A stretch of 64,000 nucleotides of DNA from Pseudopyrenochaeta lycopersici (lineage: Eukaryota > Ascomycota > Dothideomycetes > Pleosporales > Pseudopyrenochaetaceae), in assembly GCA_003313425.1 (NCBI GenBank), contig NHZP01000007.1:620001-684000 (forward strand), written 5' to 3'. The notes under the pieces were generated by a model. It was not told where the DNA came from. It ran no database searches and worked only from the letters and a program-made list of their open reading frames with translations. Within the stretch, counting starts at the first letter, position 1. Each line of letters begins with the position of its first letter. A program made the position numbers and the translations under genes. Of the stretch, positions 22,701-34,581 are shown in pieces.

Positions 22701-25700
22701 AAATTGGACAGGCATCTTGTATACTGTCACCGGCTACCAGAAAGAGTTCGGCACCGCCTGGATCGGTGCTGCATTCTGCATCCTGTGGTTCATCTTCGCC
22801 AACTGTAAGTCCCCTTCCATATCACTCTGCATAATGCAAAAGCTTACGCTAGTCCAGTCATCGTCCTGAATATGTTTATTGCTGTCATTCAAGAGAATTT
22901 TGATGTTTCGGAAGACGAAAAGCGTCTACAACAGGTCAAGGCATTCCTTCAACAGAAAGAACAAGGACTCAATTCCTCCTACGGGTATGTTCAAGTTTGG
23001 CCTGGTCCTCTCGACGGCTAACTTATACGTAATAGCAATCTGTCGCTCTCTTCAATTTTCAAGCTTGGACATGCAAATCGCCGAGACCCGCTCGATTACG
23101 GCCACGCCGCTACTGAAATGCTGCTCAAGGATGCTGTAGTTCGAGACTTCCTGGACGAGGGTGATGGCGACAACAGTCCGCACGAGGAGGATCCTCGACC
23201 CGGCATACGCCCAGCTATGACGATTGTGGGATCTGGCACCATTTCCACCATATGGCAGCGGCTCCTACGCAAGACTATCCATCGAGAGCCGAATCCATTT
23301 TACGCGCCTCTGGACTTTGGCCGCGCATATGAGGACCTCGACCCCCGAAGAATGGCGAAAGAAGTAGTGTCGGCTACCGAAAAGCGCAAGAAGGCACAGC
23401 GCGAATACCTGCGGAATCATCCAAACTACAACGTTTCCTTGTTCATATTCAGGCCTCACAATCCAGTGCGCAAGATTTGCCAGCGCATAGTGGGTCCTGG
23501 ACGTGGCGGTGATCGTATTGAAGGAGTAGCACCATCTGTCCCAGTCTGGTATGCGTTTTCGGCATTCATATACGCTGCCATTATCGCCATGGTGCTCTTA
23601 GCATGCGTTACAACACCACTGTACCAGCGAGAATACATTAGGAGCCATAACTTTAGCGTCAAGAACTGGTTTGTATGGACAGACATGGGCTTTGCGGTAT
23701 TGTTCACCATCGAAGCGCTAATCAAAGTCATCGCCGATGGCGCCTTCTGGACACCAAATGCTTACTTTAGAGGTTCATGGGGCTTCATAGATGGCGTCGT
23801 GCTAATCACTCTTTGGGTTAATGTTGGCACTTCGCTTTGGAACGAAGGCCAGATCACTCGGACTGTGGGCGCATTCAAAGCATTAAGGGCACTTCGGTTG
23901 CTCAACATCAGCGATAGTGCTCGAGACAATTTCCACTCGTTGATTGTTCGAGGCTGGTGGAAGCTTTTCTCTGTAAGTTCCCATCAACTGCTTGGATAAT
24001 CACCGCTGACGGTTCTAGGCCGCCTTTGTGTCGCTCAGCTTGTTAATCCCATTCGCTATATACGGTTTGAATCTCTTCGTTGGCCAGATGCAGGTTTGCA
24101 ATGACGACGGCTCCAATATCATCAATCTCAGGGACTGCGTTGGCGAGTATGAAAGCTCACCGTTCGATTGGAACGTACTGGCGCCCCGACAAGCTGCAAA
24201 TCCATATTACGACTTCGACAATTTCGGCAACTCACTCTTCATACTCTTCCAGATTGTATCACAAGAAGGCTGGACAGATGTCTTGTGGTCGGGAATGAGT
24301 ATTACTGGAGTCTTCACGCAGCCCGCGCCGTACGCAGCGCAGGGCAATGCCGTTTACTTCATCATCTTTAATTTGCTTGGAGCTGTCTTCGTTCTGACCC
24401 TATTTGTCTCCGTCTTCATGCGCAATTACACCGAACAGACTGGAGTCGCCTTCCTTACGACCGACCAGCGTTCTTGGCTTGAATTGCGAAAGCTACTTCG
24501 GCAGGTCTCTCCGTCAAAACGACCATCGTCGACGAAGCAACGAGAGACATGGGAAGAGTGGTGTTACCGTCGGGCGGTTCGCAAGACTGGCCGATGGCAG
24601 AGGTTCATCACCGGGATCCTGATTCTGCATCTAGTATTGCTTTGCTTAGAATGGTATCCAGGTTATGGACCCTGGGAGACGGCTAGGGGTGAGTATCATT
24701 TGCTGCGTGTCGTGACTGTTGCTGACATCTTCAAGACTACATCTTCCTTGCGCTCACGATAATATTCATCGCAAATGTCGTCATCCGCATAATTGGTCTC
24801 TCATGGCATCGCTTCCGGAAGAGCTCATGGGACGTCTTCTCCATCTTCGCGGTAACAGGAACATTTGTCACCTCCATCCTCGTCTTAGCAAAAGATGATG
24901 TGAGGGTCTTCATCCAATTACACAAGCTCTGCCTTGTCTCCATCGCCCTCCTCCTCATTCCCCGGAACAATCAGCTTGATCAGCTTTTCAAAACCGCAGC
25001 TGCAAGTCTGGCTGCGATTGCCAACCTCCTTGCTACGTGGTTTGTGCTTTTCCTCGTGTACGCCATTGCCCTTACACAAACGTTTGGCCTCACTCGATTC
25101 GGCCCCAATGAATCTGGAAATGTCAACTTCCGGACTGTCCCCAAAGCCCTCATCTTCCTATACACGATGAGTATGGGCGAAGGCTGGAACGAACTTATGG
25201 AGGACTTCGCCAATGTCGACAAACCCTTCTGCACGGTTGGAGACCGATACTTTGAAAGTGACTGCGGTAGCCCTGAATGGGCGCGCGCTCTTTTCATCAC
25301 CTGGAACATCCTAAGCATGTACATCTTTGTCAACCTGTTTGTCTCGTTGATCTACGAGAGTTTCAGTTACGTGTACCAGCGAAGTAGCGGGCTGTCGGTT
25401 ATCAGCCGAGAGGAGATCCGCCGATTTAAGCAAGCTTGGGCTGAGTTTGATCCTAATGGAACGGGCTACATCTCGAGAGATGTCTTCCCAAGGCTCCTTG
25501 GTGTAAGTATCCTTGAAGTATAGAAATGGCTTCATACTGACTCTGTTAGGAATTGTCTGGTATCTTTGAGATGCGAATCTACGACGGTGACTTCACTGTT
25601 GGCAGGTTGATTGAGCAATGCGGGTTAACATCTCGACGAGAGTCAAATCTGCCAGTTACAGGACGAGAACCAACGCCAGATATTGACATTGCAGAACTGA

Positions 25701-26522
25701 ATCGCTGCCTAGCTCAGCTGCCCATATCAGAAATACGTCGTCGACGACAACGTATGAACACTTTCTACGAGGAGGTGCTCGTGTCAAGCGACCCAGACAG
25801 AGGCATTCAATTCACGTCTCTTCTAATGATTCTTGCTCATCATAAGGTTATCAACGACAACAAGAGCTTGCGGTACGTGATCTGCAAGACCACGGGCCAT
25901 ACCACTTTGCTAACATTGCCACAGACTAGAGGAATTTCTACGTCGCCGAGCACGTCTGCAGCGTGTCGAGGAAGCTGTCCGCCGCAATGTCGTTGTAGGC
26001 TTTTTCGACACCCTCTACTGGGCCCGTCGCTTCCGCCGAGCCATGGACCAAAAGAAACAAGGCCGCATGGCCACCATTCCGCAATTCACAGTCCCAGAGA
26101 TCTTTATCGACGACGAAGACATCACCAATGCCCAACGCAATCAGCACTCCCCGCACGGCAGCCCCCTCTTCTCACCTCAGGATCTGCACGTCCCAGACGC
26201 GCGCGGTCCCGAACCACCTCACCTCGACACATCACCCCAAGGCCGAGGAAGGGCGAACTCTATACAACAAACACCCCAAGGCTCGCCTACACGAGCAAGC
26301 CCGCAGATATCGCCCTTCTCACCGCCTGCTGGAGAGGGCGATTGGCAGTTTGCATCCGCACTTAGCAGACCACCCAGTCCGCTGGAACCGGATGCTGACC
26401 CGGCGAATAGCCGGAGTAGGGCGAATAGTGCGGTCAGTGCCGCTGATGTTTTGGAGGTGCTTGACAATTCTGCATGGGGTGAGAGCATACGCAGGAGTTT
26501 CACACAGAGGAGGCGCAGTTGA
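19707..26522 (+). CDS. cch1: High-affinity voltage-gated calcium channel alpha subunit Cch1
   Basis: Nine exons (19707-21410, 21465-22457, 22504-22804, 22858-22984, 23036-23972, 24019-24688, 24736-25502, 25550-25872, 25925-26522) join to 2139 aa, normal for Cch1. A disordered 345-residue N-terminus precedes four six-helix repeats, starting near residues 347, 783, 1213 and 1549. Voltage-sensor helices carry spaced arginines in repeat I (SCLRIIRLLNL), II (FQIIRVYRVVL) and III (FKALRALRLLNI); repeat IV is poorer in charge. Pore loops read SNTW, SENW, QEGW and GEGW, so the selectivity ring appears as N/E/E/E. An EF-hand-like DPNGTGYI lies near residue 1813, before a long polar tail. With Mid1 it admits calcium at the plasma membrane during stress and polarised growth. 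Intron 2 is best read as GC-AG; all others are GT-AG. Confidence 0.95.
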
Positions 26523-28946
26523 TCACTTGAAAATCCTTTTCTATTCACAGAAAGGTTGCAGCAGCAATTTGCTCATCTAGGCGTCAGGTGTCTGGGAATA
26601 GCATGGCAGATGATGTGAAGACTGACCAAAAAGGCTTGGTTAACACTTATGAAGGGTCTTGAAGTTTGATGCGAGGGTTCTGGGAATAGTGTTAGTTTCT
26701 GGGGTGCAGGGGTCGGATGTCGATACGGGTGGAGTTGCATGAATGTCTGAAATGACCGAGATGGGCATCGGACCGGCATCAACCCAACACGAACCGGGGA
26801 TAGCCATATTTTTGGCGAGGCCGGCTTTGATGGACTGTTTAGGCGTGGGATCAGGTATTTTTGGTTGTACAGGTGCAAAGGGGGCACGCGGATTGTAATG
26901 ATGGTATCTGGCGGTGGTAGGTTCTGGACATTGGAAAGTCGGGCATTGCATAGCGACGGCGTTGAGCGATTAATTGGAATTCTTCCTCTACAATTGCATT
27001 GCGGTGGTCTTGAGCAAATATGCACTTATGCGTGGCTTCCATTTCGGTGTTGCCCGGAGGCCTTCTCGGCCGTTGGACAAGTGGCAAACACTGGGCCATT
27101 GTTTCCTGCCATCCTCCACTATCCTGTCAAACGCATAATGAGCTTGTTGGCCCACCATTAGTCGTTCCCAAGGCTAGCATAGCCTTCATTCGGGCTTGGG
27201 CACGCGTTCTCCACTCGTCAACAGTATGCACTCATGCGTTGTCTCGCCGCGAGTCTGGCCGGAAGGCCTCAAGGCCGTCCCAGACGTCAAGCCACCAATT
27301 GTTTCCAACATGGCCACCGCCCAACAGATGCAGCAAACAATGTCTGATTCACCAGTGACGGCTGGTTCACCAGTGGCGGCCCCCGGCAGCCGCACTCCCC
27401 CCAACGTTGACACATATCTCCGCCTGCTGCAGTTCTCAGCTGTTGATAGGAGACGCACGCGCTGAAACACTGGTCTGCCTTCAGACAGCAGCTCGGCAAT
27501 CCCGCTAGTCCGTTTGCGCTCGCTTGTCGCAGGTTTGGGCATCACAATCGCAGCAGCACCAGTCTCTTGAGACAGGTCGCTTGCAGATGGAGACACTGCG
27601 GGTCGCAGGTGCTGGGCCATCGTTGCTTTATACGGGATTGCCGATGCATTTTTGCCTAGGGGAACACATCATGTGGGCACGAGGATTCACCCGCGTCGGA
27701 GGGGTTGGTGCTTGGGACGCGGAAATCCTCCGACTACCGCATTCTGGAATGGCTGTACTGTACTGGTTTGCTTGGTGCTGCAAGTGTCAAAGCACGTCCG
27801 TCTGCTGTCTTGTGTGATGGCATCCTGCAGAGGGGGTGCTGCTGCTGCTGCTGCTGCTGCTTCTGCTTGTAACTAGGTAGACGAGGTGGAGCCAAAACAC
27901 AGACCGCGGATCTCTCCGCAAAAAGAGGGTCGGGCGTGTAGATGGGAATGTCGAGAATAAAGGACTGGCAGTCCAGTCACCATCAACAATTACCCCTCTT
28001 CTGTGCTCTCTCTGGTGATACTATCCAGCAGATTGGGGCTACCGGTATCGATAGCAGATAGGTTCAGGTAGCTCGTCATTTCCACCAGCTGCCCACGCTG
28101 CACTCATTCCGCGGCACAGGGCTCCCGCTCGCTTGTTTCCAGACGGCGATCAAACGGCCCTAGTCGCGACCTCCTCGCCAGGCGTTCCTGGCCTGTGACA
28201 GGGGTCTCCGAGCCGGAGTTCCCTTGGTGCTGGGACACCTGCTACAGGTTACGCACTGGGCATACGAAAGCCGACACGCATACCCTTAAAACATGCACCG
28301 CCCGTTCGTTGTCGGTCTCATTTTACTATTACACTTGCTCACAATCTAACCCCCCCTCCTCCCCCTTACCTTCGTTTTTTTGAGCAGGGCTCGATTGACT
28401 CTTGCCCTTTCCCCACTTGTGGTCCCCCCAATTTTTAAACCCTCCCCGGTTGTTCTAAAAGATCGAGTGTGCGCTATCCTTCAACGTTGGAATATACTTG
28501 AAGCATCGGCAAATCTCCTCAATACGAAACCGCGCCTACGAAAGACGACACGCCTTGTTGGGACTAAGCCTCGTCGTCATCTTACTCTGTTTGCTTTCCA
28601 CGTCATAGCATTACATTGATTGATTCGCAAGCTCCTTTTCCCCCCGACGACTACTGGGCCTCAATCTCGGTTTCGTCCAACACTGTCTTTTTCAATTAAA
28701 GCCCATTTCTACTTCGTGCGGACAGCTGGATCTATCTACACGGCTTACCTTCACTTTCGCGGCTTCCCTTTTACGACCTAACGTCGTTTTGTCTGAAACC
28801 CGTCAATTCTATCTTGACACACGAGGAAAATCCTACGAAAAGTACTTGCTTGGAAATAGCAATTACCGGCCTTTTTGCACAATAACACCGCAATACCTCA
28901 TCTCAACAATCCCCCCTTCGCAACAAACACAAATTCAACCGGAATC
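26523..28946. other. 2.4-kb intergenic region with repeats and pyrimidine-rich leader
   Basis: No domain-bearing gene was found. It contains a diverged direct repeat (27020-27112 and 27226-27311), a (TGC)8 microsatellite at 27837-27860, and from about 28300 to 28940 a C/T-rich stretch that looks like the promoter and leader of the small gene at 28947. Short frames on both strands are not convincing. Confidence 0.55.
27837..27860. repeat. (TGC)8 microsatellite
   Basis: Eight perfect TGC triplets followed by TTCTGC. It sits in non-coding sequence as far as can be seen, 1.1 kb upstream of the next gene. Confidence 0.9.
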
Positions 28947-29351
28947 ATGGTGTCTCCCAGCCGAACCAACCGCTTCCAGTCCTTCACCCCTCTGCGCAGC
29001 ACCACGGGCTCTCTCCGCCGTCTGAAGACGGCTTTCAGCCCTGTCCGCTCCCAGCGCTCTGCCTCACCCTCCTCCATCACCACCACATCCACCACATCGC
29101 CTCTGACCAGGAACTCATCACCACACAGCTACCGCTCCTCTGGCGCGTACAGCGCCGGCGGCTCCATCCGCCAGCTGCTGGCCGTGCGCCGGAAGCCCAG
29201 CGTGCTAGAGTTCGAAATGGAAGAGGAGAAGCATCTCTTCGAGCACGAACTGGATGTCCTCGAGCCCCGGCCCTCGCTGGGCCTCGGTGGCTGTGGCGCC
29301 GCTGAAGTCCACGTCGTAGGCATCTTCGAGGTGCTCGACGGCAAATGCTAG
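28947..29351 (+). CDS. Small Ser/Arg-rich protein of unknown function
   Basis: A single exon of 134 aa. The start at 28947 has a good context (AATCATGG) and follows a long pyrimidine-rich leader, typical of strongly expressed fungal genes; an upstream in-frame ATG at 28875 would add 24 less likely residues. The N-terminal 80 residues are basic and rich in S, T and R (TPLRSTTGSLRRLK, SPVRSQRS). The C-terminal part is acidic (LEFEMEEEKHLFEHELDVLEP) and ends in a short hydrophobic segment, VHVVGIFEVLDGKC. No catalytic motif, signal peptide or membrane helix is seen. The switch from a basic to a conserved-looking acidic half suggests a real protein rather than a chance frame; the function is unknown. 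Confidence 0.65.
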   Translation: MVSPSRTNRFQSFTPLRSTTGSLRRLKTAFSPVRSQRSASPSSITTTSTTSPLTRNSSPHSYRSSGAYSAGGSIRQLLAVRRKPSVLEFEMEEEKHLFEHELDVLEPRPSLGLGGCGAAEVHVVGIFEVLDGKC

Positions 29352-29965
29352 GCACCTCTTCTTCCTTTCGATTGGCAGAGCAAGAAAATCGAGAGGCAGA
29401 CATGGTTTGCTTACGCGTTCTCACGACAAACTTCCTAGAGGCGTTTGGTCTACTTTTTTCTCCTTACAGGTTTGGAAATGGAAATTGGAAATGGGAGGAA
29501 TCGAGGCAAGGGTGGAGTCAAATTCTGGGATTCTTTGTTCTGAACGATGGTCCTTATAAGAGATCATCAAGGTGTGCGAATCGGTTTGCGTTCTGAATTG
29601 TTTTTTCTCGAAACGTTGTTTACGGTTTCCTTGTTCTAATTCTTCTCCTCTATTGTGCTCGCTTTTGGCAAGATGCTAGTCGACGTTATGAGACTACTGA
29701 GCACTCTTTTTTTCAAGGTTGGTTTGGGCTTCATATACCCCCGAAGGATGGATGAGATGAGACACGGTCTGATCGATGGATGGATATATATCACGAATAT
29801 GAACACTTTCTCATTATCCTACTCCAATGCCTTGATCCGCTCCACCTTGCAATCCGAAAGTGACTGCTGATTCCTTTGCAACGCCATTTCCATGCAGGTA
29901 TATGAAATCCTAAACTGGTGATGTACAAAGACAAGGTTTTGAAATAGATGTAGGCCATAACACCC
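29352..29965. other. Convergent 3' flanks, no gene seen
   Basis: Lies between the ends of the small Ser/Arg-rich gene and the Cef1 gene. T-rich, with no coding signal. Confidence 0.6.
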
Positions 29966-32317
29966 TCAATGCACGCCATTAACTGGCTCCTGCAGCTCGT
30001 CCAACTCATCCTTCCTGCTCCTATACAGCTCCTGGGCTTCCCTCTCCCTCCTAGTAACGAATTGAACGTCTCCGCGCAAGCTCTCCAATCGACGTCCAAT
30101 CGCAATCTCCTCGGCATATTGCGCAGTTCTCGCAACATCTAGCTGCCACTTCGCCGACTCTAGCGCACCAAAAGCCTTTCCAATATTCCCACGAAGAAGT
30201 GTAGCACGATTGATGTAGCCTTTATGATGAACAGCCAATCTCTTCTCGATCTTGTTTGCCTGCTCTGCAGACTCGATGATCGATTCCTGGACGTTGTCGA
30301 AAGCCTGAACCATGAGTTGGTGCTCATCAATTTCATCTTCCTCGTAACCTGCAATGCCGGGAAGGGTTGCTGAGCCGTGCAGGCTAGTCCAACTAGTGCC
30401 AAAGTCCGAATGGAATGCTTTCTTGTCCTTGTCAGTAGTCATAGCGAGCTCCAGCGCGAGCTCCATCTTGGCTGCTCGGAGCGCATCATCGGCGATTCTC
30501 TCAATAGGCCGTAATGTACCAGTGACGCTTCCGCCACCGAATTTTGAGACGTCGTTCGCAATCAAGAGTGCCATCTCGGTCTCTACCACTCGTTCCACGG
30601 GGTCTGAGAGATCAAGTGCCCTCTTCATCAAGGCGTCGATGTCGACCAGGGAAGGCCTCGGGAGGAAGCGTTGGACAACCTGAGTCTGTCGGCGAAACTC
30701 AGCGCTCTCTGCAGCTTGCCGCGCTTCCTCCTTCCTCCGATCAATCTCAGCAGCATCCTCCTCGCTGATCTCTAGCTCCATCTGCTCTGCCTGCTCTTCT
30801 GGAAGCTCGAATTCCCAGCTCTCTTCCTTCGGCTTCGGGAGCGCAGCGAGCCTGCTCTTTAGGTCTTGCCGCTTCGCATTCTCCCGTAATCTGATGTCCC
30901 TAGGTGTCTGACCAACCAGCTGCATACCACTCTCAGCCTCATTCAATCGTAGTGTATCCCGAGGCGTTCGCATTGGCGTTGCCCCAGGTCCCTGACGTAG
31001 AGGTGTGGCTCCTACTTCACCATTGGCTTGTCTGAAAGGAGTAGCCATGGGGTTTGGTGTGACGATTTGGTGGCGTGAAGCGGGTGCAGACAGCGAAGTA
31101 GGTGCTTCATCGTCGACAAGGTCTGGATTCTCTCCGCCCAGCAAAGCCGATTGCGTCTCTGTGCGTAGGCGAGCATTCCGGACTTCGTTTGCGATAAAGT
31201 CCTCTTCCTTTGGCGCCATGGGTGTGCGAATGGGCGTGTTGCCAACGATGTTGCTGTAGTTTCCTACCAGACCCTGTGTAGCGACATTGTCGCTCCCGCC
31301 TGCGGTAATTGCGCGCTCTCCAACCATGCCCATCTTGACGATATCCTCCAATTCTGCTTCCCCGACCTGCGGCGTCGGAAGCACAAGAGCGCGTCGCTTG
31401 CTGCTTTGTTCTGCTTCACGGATCTTCTGCATCTGAGCCGCCTTCGCATAGGATGCTGCCAGGCCTCCTGCTTTCTCATCCTTCTTCTTTCGTTTGCTGT
31501 CTCCTCCCTCTTCCTGCTGGTCCATTTTCCGCTTGTTCGCAAGCTGTTGCTTCCGTGGGTCGAAAGCCTCCCGTTGTTTTTCGTTGCGATCGATCTCTTC
31601 TGTTGTGTCGAAGAAGCCTGCGGGCACCTCCTTTTCGAGCGGTACGTCGGCATTGTAATCGATGTGGTTGCCCTTCTTTGGGGTGATCTTAATGTTGATA
31701 CCTGCAGCCTTGAGCTCTCGTCGCTTTTGAAGCTGCGCAAGTCTCCGCGACTCCTCTAGCTGCCTCTCACGAGCCTTCCGCTTTGCCTTCTTTCCGCTGA
31801 CGTTCGCCAAACGCGCACGCGCCTCAGAAAGCATTTCCTTGTCCTCCTCGTCCATATCGATCGCATCGGGTCGAGCGGGCCGGCTTTCTGCGTAGGCATC
31901 AACCTCGCCGGGCCGTAATCGTCGCACATCTTCAGCAGAAGGAGCTGCTGCCTCTCCGCCCTCAGGACCAGCGAGACCCAGATCCCCACTTTCTCGAGAC
32001 TCTTGGTCATCCAACAGTTTCTGGTATCGCTCCAAGCACTGGGTTGCTGTGCGTCCGACGATGGGTGCGATTGTTCTCCATTGCGTAGGTAGCAGCTTTG
32101 CCATGGTCAACAGTTTCTCGTCGTCCTCCCTCGACCACTCTGTTTTCTTGATCGATGGATCAAGCCATTCGTTCCATCGCGCCTTGCACTGCTTCGCCGT
32201 CTTCTTCGCGAGGAGAGAGGCGCATCGCGCCCACTGGTTCAGGCCATACTTCGAGATGGCGGCTTTGAGGACTTCATCTTCTACATTAGACCACTGTCCC
32301 ACCTTGGTGACCACCAT
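29966..32317 (-). CDS. cef1: Cef1/CDC5 Myb-type pre-mRNA splicing factor
   Basis: An intronless 783-aa frame. It opens with VGQWSNVEDEVLKAAI and KYGLNQWARCASLL, Myb repeat 1, followed by EWSREDDEKLLTMAKLLPTQW, Myb repeat 2 (together residues 5-106), with the tryptophans spaced as in CDC5. The middle is highly charged (KKAKRKARERQLEESRRLAQ) and holds the conserved CDC5 stretch GATPMRTPRDTLRLNE. The C-terminal third is helical and acidic and ends in the coiled-coil segment that binds other Prp19-complex members. The protein is part of the nineteen complex, which stabilises the active spliceosome in the nucleus. It diverges from the small gene at 32599 across 281 bp. Length and domain order are normal. 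Confidence 0.96.
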   Translation of the reverse strand: MVVTKVGQWSNVEDEVLKAAISKYGLNQWARCASLLAKKTAKQCKARWNEWLDPSIKKTEWSREDDEKLLTMAKLLPTQWRTIAPIVGRTATQCLERYQKLLDDQESRESGDLGLAGPEGGEAAAPSAEDVRRLRPGEVDAYAESRPARPDAIDMDEEDKEMLSEARARLANVSGKKAKRKARERQLEESRRLAQLQKRRELKAAGINIKITPKKGNHIDYNADVPLEKEVPAGFFDTTEEIDRNEKQREAFDPRKQQLANKRKMDQQEEGGDSKRKKKDEKAGGLAASYAKAAQMQKIREAEQSSKRRALVLPTPQVGEAELEDIVKMGMVGERAITAGGSDNVATQGLVGNYSNIVGNTPIRTPMAPKEEDFIANEVRNARLRTETQSALLGGENPDLVDDEAPTSLSAPASRHQIVTPNPMATPFRQANGEVGATPLRQGPGATPMRTPRDTLRLNEAESGMQLVGQTPRDIRLRENAKRQDLKSRLAALPKPKEESWEFELPEEQAEQMELEISEEDAAEIDRRKEEARQAAESAEFRRQTQVVQRFLPRPSLVDIDALMKRALDLSDPVERVVETEMALLIANDVSKFGGGSVTGTLRPIERIADDALRAAKMELALELAMTTDKDKKAFHSDFGTSWTSLHGSATLPGIAGYEEDEIDEHQLMVQAFDNVQESIIESAEQANKIEKRLAVHHKGYINRATLLRGNIGKAFGALESAKWQLDVARTAQYAEEIAIGRRLESLRGDVQFVTRREREAQELYRSRKDELDELQEPVNGVH

Positions 32318-32598
32318 CTTGATCGTAAGCTCAGGAGCAGCTTTCTCGGCGACTGAAGGAGATGTACCGCACTACGGAGCGTGTAGTGGGCGTGATGGGT
32401 TGACGCGCGTGAGATGAATTGCCTGTCAATCGCGAAACCAAAGTTTCGAGGAGACTAATGTCTTGGCAACAGCCAGGGTGCTGCATCACGTGCAAGACGC
32501 GACAGTCACCGTGACGTACATTATTCACTTTACCACTCGCCATGGTGCTCTAGAATTCGCTTTGTTCTGTGCTTGGTATTGAATATAACTACTTCTAA

Positions 32599-32991
32599 AT
32601 GTTATCTTTACGGCCGACCGCACGCAGCGTCCCTGCAAGTTCCATTCGCCAGAGTCGTCTCACAGCATCAAGTAGATGTCTATCACTTTCAAACAGAAAC
32701 CTCTCGGACATAAACTCTGGTGCCTCAAAACCAGCGAAAGATGATGCTTTGGTATAGTTCCGCGCTGAATGTTTGACGCAAGCAACATCTCACAGACTTC
32801 AGAATTCAACAGCCAAGGCATCAGAAGAATCCAAACCCAGGAAGAAGACGCAAGCTGAACTTGATGAAGAGTTGCGGTTGAAACTGCAAGGATTAGCTGG
32901 TGATGGAGGTGACGCCGGTGTGGAGTACGAGGATGGGAAGCCCGTGTCAATGAAGAGAAGTGTCAAAAACAACATGTTTCGATATATCTAG
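32599..32991 (+). CDS. Small protein with possible mitochondrial presequence
   Basis: Exons 32599-32751 and 32803-32991 give 113 aa. The donor is GTATAG; of two nearby acceptors only the second (TTCAG at 32798-32802) keeps the frame open. The first 30 residues are rich in R, S and A and free of acids (LRPTARSVPASSIRQSRLTAS), as in mitochondrial targeting peptides. The rest is polar and charged with a KKTQAELDEELRLKLQGL helix and ends SVKNNMFRYI. No known family was recognised. The short divergent promoter shared with Cef1 and the coding-like second exon argue that it is real. Confidence 0.65.
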
Positions 32992-33358
32992 CTGTGTGAT
33001 GAATCGAGATCGACGCCCAACGGGACAGAAAGCATAGACATTATTGGAGAATGTAAGAAGCCATGTAATGTTTGTGTTCTGTACTGATCTTGAAGATTTG
33101 GATACCCTATAAGACATCAATCACCATGGCTTAGATGGCCCCAGAAGTCGTTTGCGCTCCACGTTGGAATCACAAACCTCCACGAACCCTACAGTCCATC
33201 CTCGTCAAAATTTCCTCAAACTTCAAGAAAAGAAGGCGACGTCGCAGAAAATACAAAGCAACGCAAACGCTTGGACAGCTTGTTTGTTTCATAAGAAATT
33301 ATCATTATAATGAAATGCAGGGTATCTCAAGTCAAGCTTTCCTTCTTCCTTGCGCATC
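32992..33358. other. Convergent 3' flanks, no gene seen
   Basis: Between the ends of the small gene and the secreted-protein gene; a 95-codon plus-strand frame crossing into it has no domain. Confidence 0.5.
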
Positions 33359-34581
33359 TCAAAGCTCAATCGGCACTCCAACAGCAGTACTCCGTTCGTC
33401 ATCCTTCCTATTCCAATACTGACTGCGCCATGCCATCTCTGCGGCCCCCCTTGCTGCCAACCTGCCCACGTCTCCCTTGGTAGTACTGCCTAACAGCAAC
33501 ATTCCAACATCAACCTCTAGCACACTCCACAATGCTGCTTCGACAACCGCTTTGAACTCGTCATCGCCTCCGTGCTCGCCCATTAACACAATCATACTAG
33601 GCGACCTTGATAACACACTCACGGTGTCGACAATCATCTCATGGACGTTGGCCCAGAACTTCGCCCGAGGCACTTCATGGATGGGCAGGTTCCACCATCC
33701 GAGGTTGGGGTTGAAAGCGTAGCCAAATATGCCACTCTCATCATATACTTCTCGGATATTCTGGACTGTGGCGCTGAAGGAGGAGTTGTCGAAGTTTAGA
33801 TACAGAACGTCTTTGTAGTGCATATCATTCTCTTCGTCTGTGCAGTTGTCTCGGTCCTGCCATGAATGACAAAGACCATGACCGAGGCCGGCATACGCAG
33901 CATTTACGTCTTGATACACTGTCCAGTCGTTCCCGATTTGGGGCCTTGTGGAAGTAAGCCCTGCGAAGTCCATAGCGTCCGCAAAGTCTTGCGCTTTGGC
34001 CCGGTCGAGCGGGAAGATAGCGGGCGCGATGCTAGTTACTGGTGTACCTCCTACGGCGTCTGTGATGGAAGTCTGGAGCGATTGGAGGACATTGGAGAGT
34101 GTGGCAGCGTCGCGACTAGCTGGCAGGCCGAGGAGGCTTCGGACAGAGCGTGAAGCTTTACGCCAGTTGCATCTCCAGCGTCCAGTCTCAAACCTGATGG
34201 ATGGCGTCGACTCTATTCTCGGACTATTCATGTCCACGTTAGTCAAGTCATATACAGTTGAATTGAAAGGCTTGCTCACCAATCTGCTTCCCAGCCTCCC
34301 CGTGTAGTTATCCAGCGCGTCATTAGCTCAATGTATTGCGCGTCGCCTTCTACTTTCACCAAGTCTCTTGTGGTTCCATTCTGATACCGCGCTGCCGCAA
34401 CAGCATAGGATGTCGTGAAATGAACTCCAATTCCAGGCGCAATATCGTCCACTGGCTCTTCCGCGAGCTTCGTATTGGGCTTAGCCTCTTGTTCGGCGAC
34501 AATAGGGACTTGATGCTGCTGTTGCAGCTGAACTACACGTGCACTAGCCAAAGGCACGATAACGAGGGGTAGGAGTCTCAT
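33359..34581 (-). CDS. Secreted protein with degenerate actin/Hsp70-like ATPase motif
   Basis: Exons 34581-34280 and 34223-33359, joined over a 56-nt GTGAGC...TAG intron, encode 388 aa. A short signal peptide (MRLLPLVIVPLASA) precedes Q-rich sequence. Residues 50-75 read PGIGVHFTTSYAVAAARY followed by NGTTRDLVKVEGDAQYIE, which resembles the phosphate-1 loop of Hsp70/actin-fold ATPases (GIDxGTxYxxxA) with the aspartate and second glycine replaced. Near the C-terminus MIVLMGEHGGDDEFKAVVEAAL resembles the adenosine-loop region of the same fold. NXT/NXS sites (for example NGT, NCT, NSS) fit passage through the ER. I infer a pseudo-ATPase or carbohydrate-binding-like relative of that fold; no enzymatic function should be assumed. 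Confidence 0.6.

Noticed and set aside
26573..27025. 150-codon minus frame after cch1
   Set aside because: P/S/R-rich without motif, overlapped by other open frames, and it crosses the diverged direct repeat.
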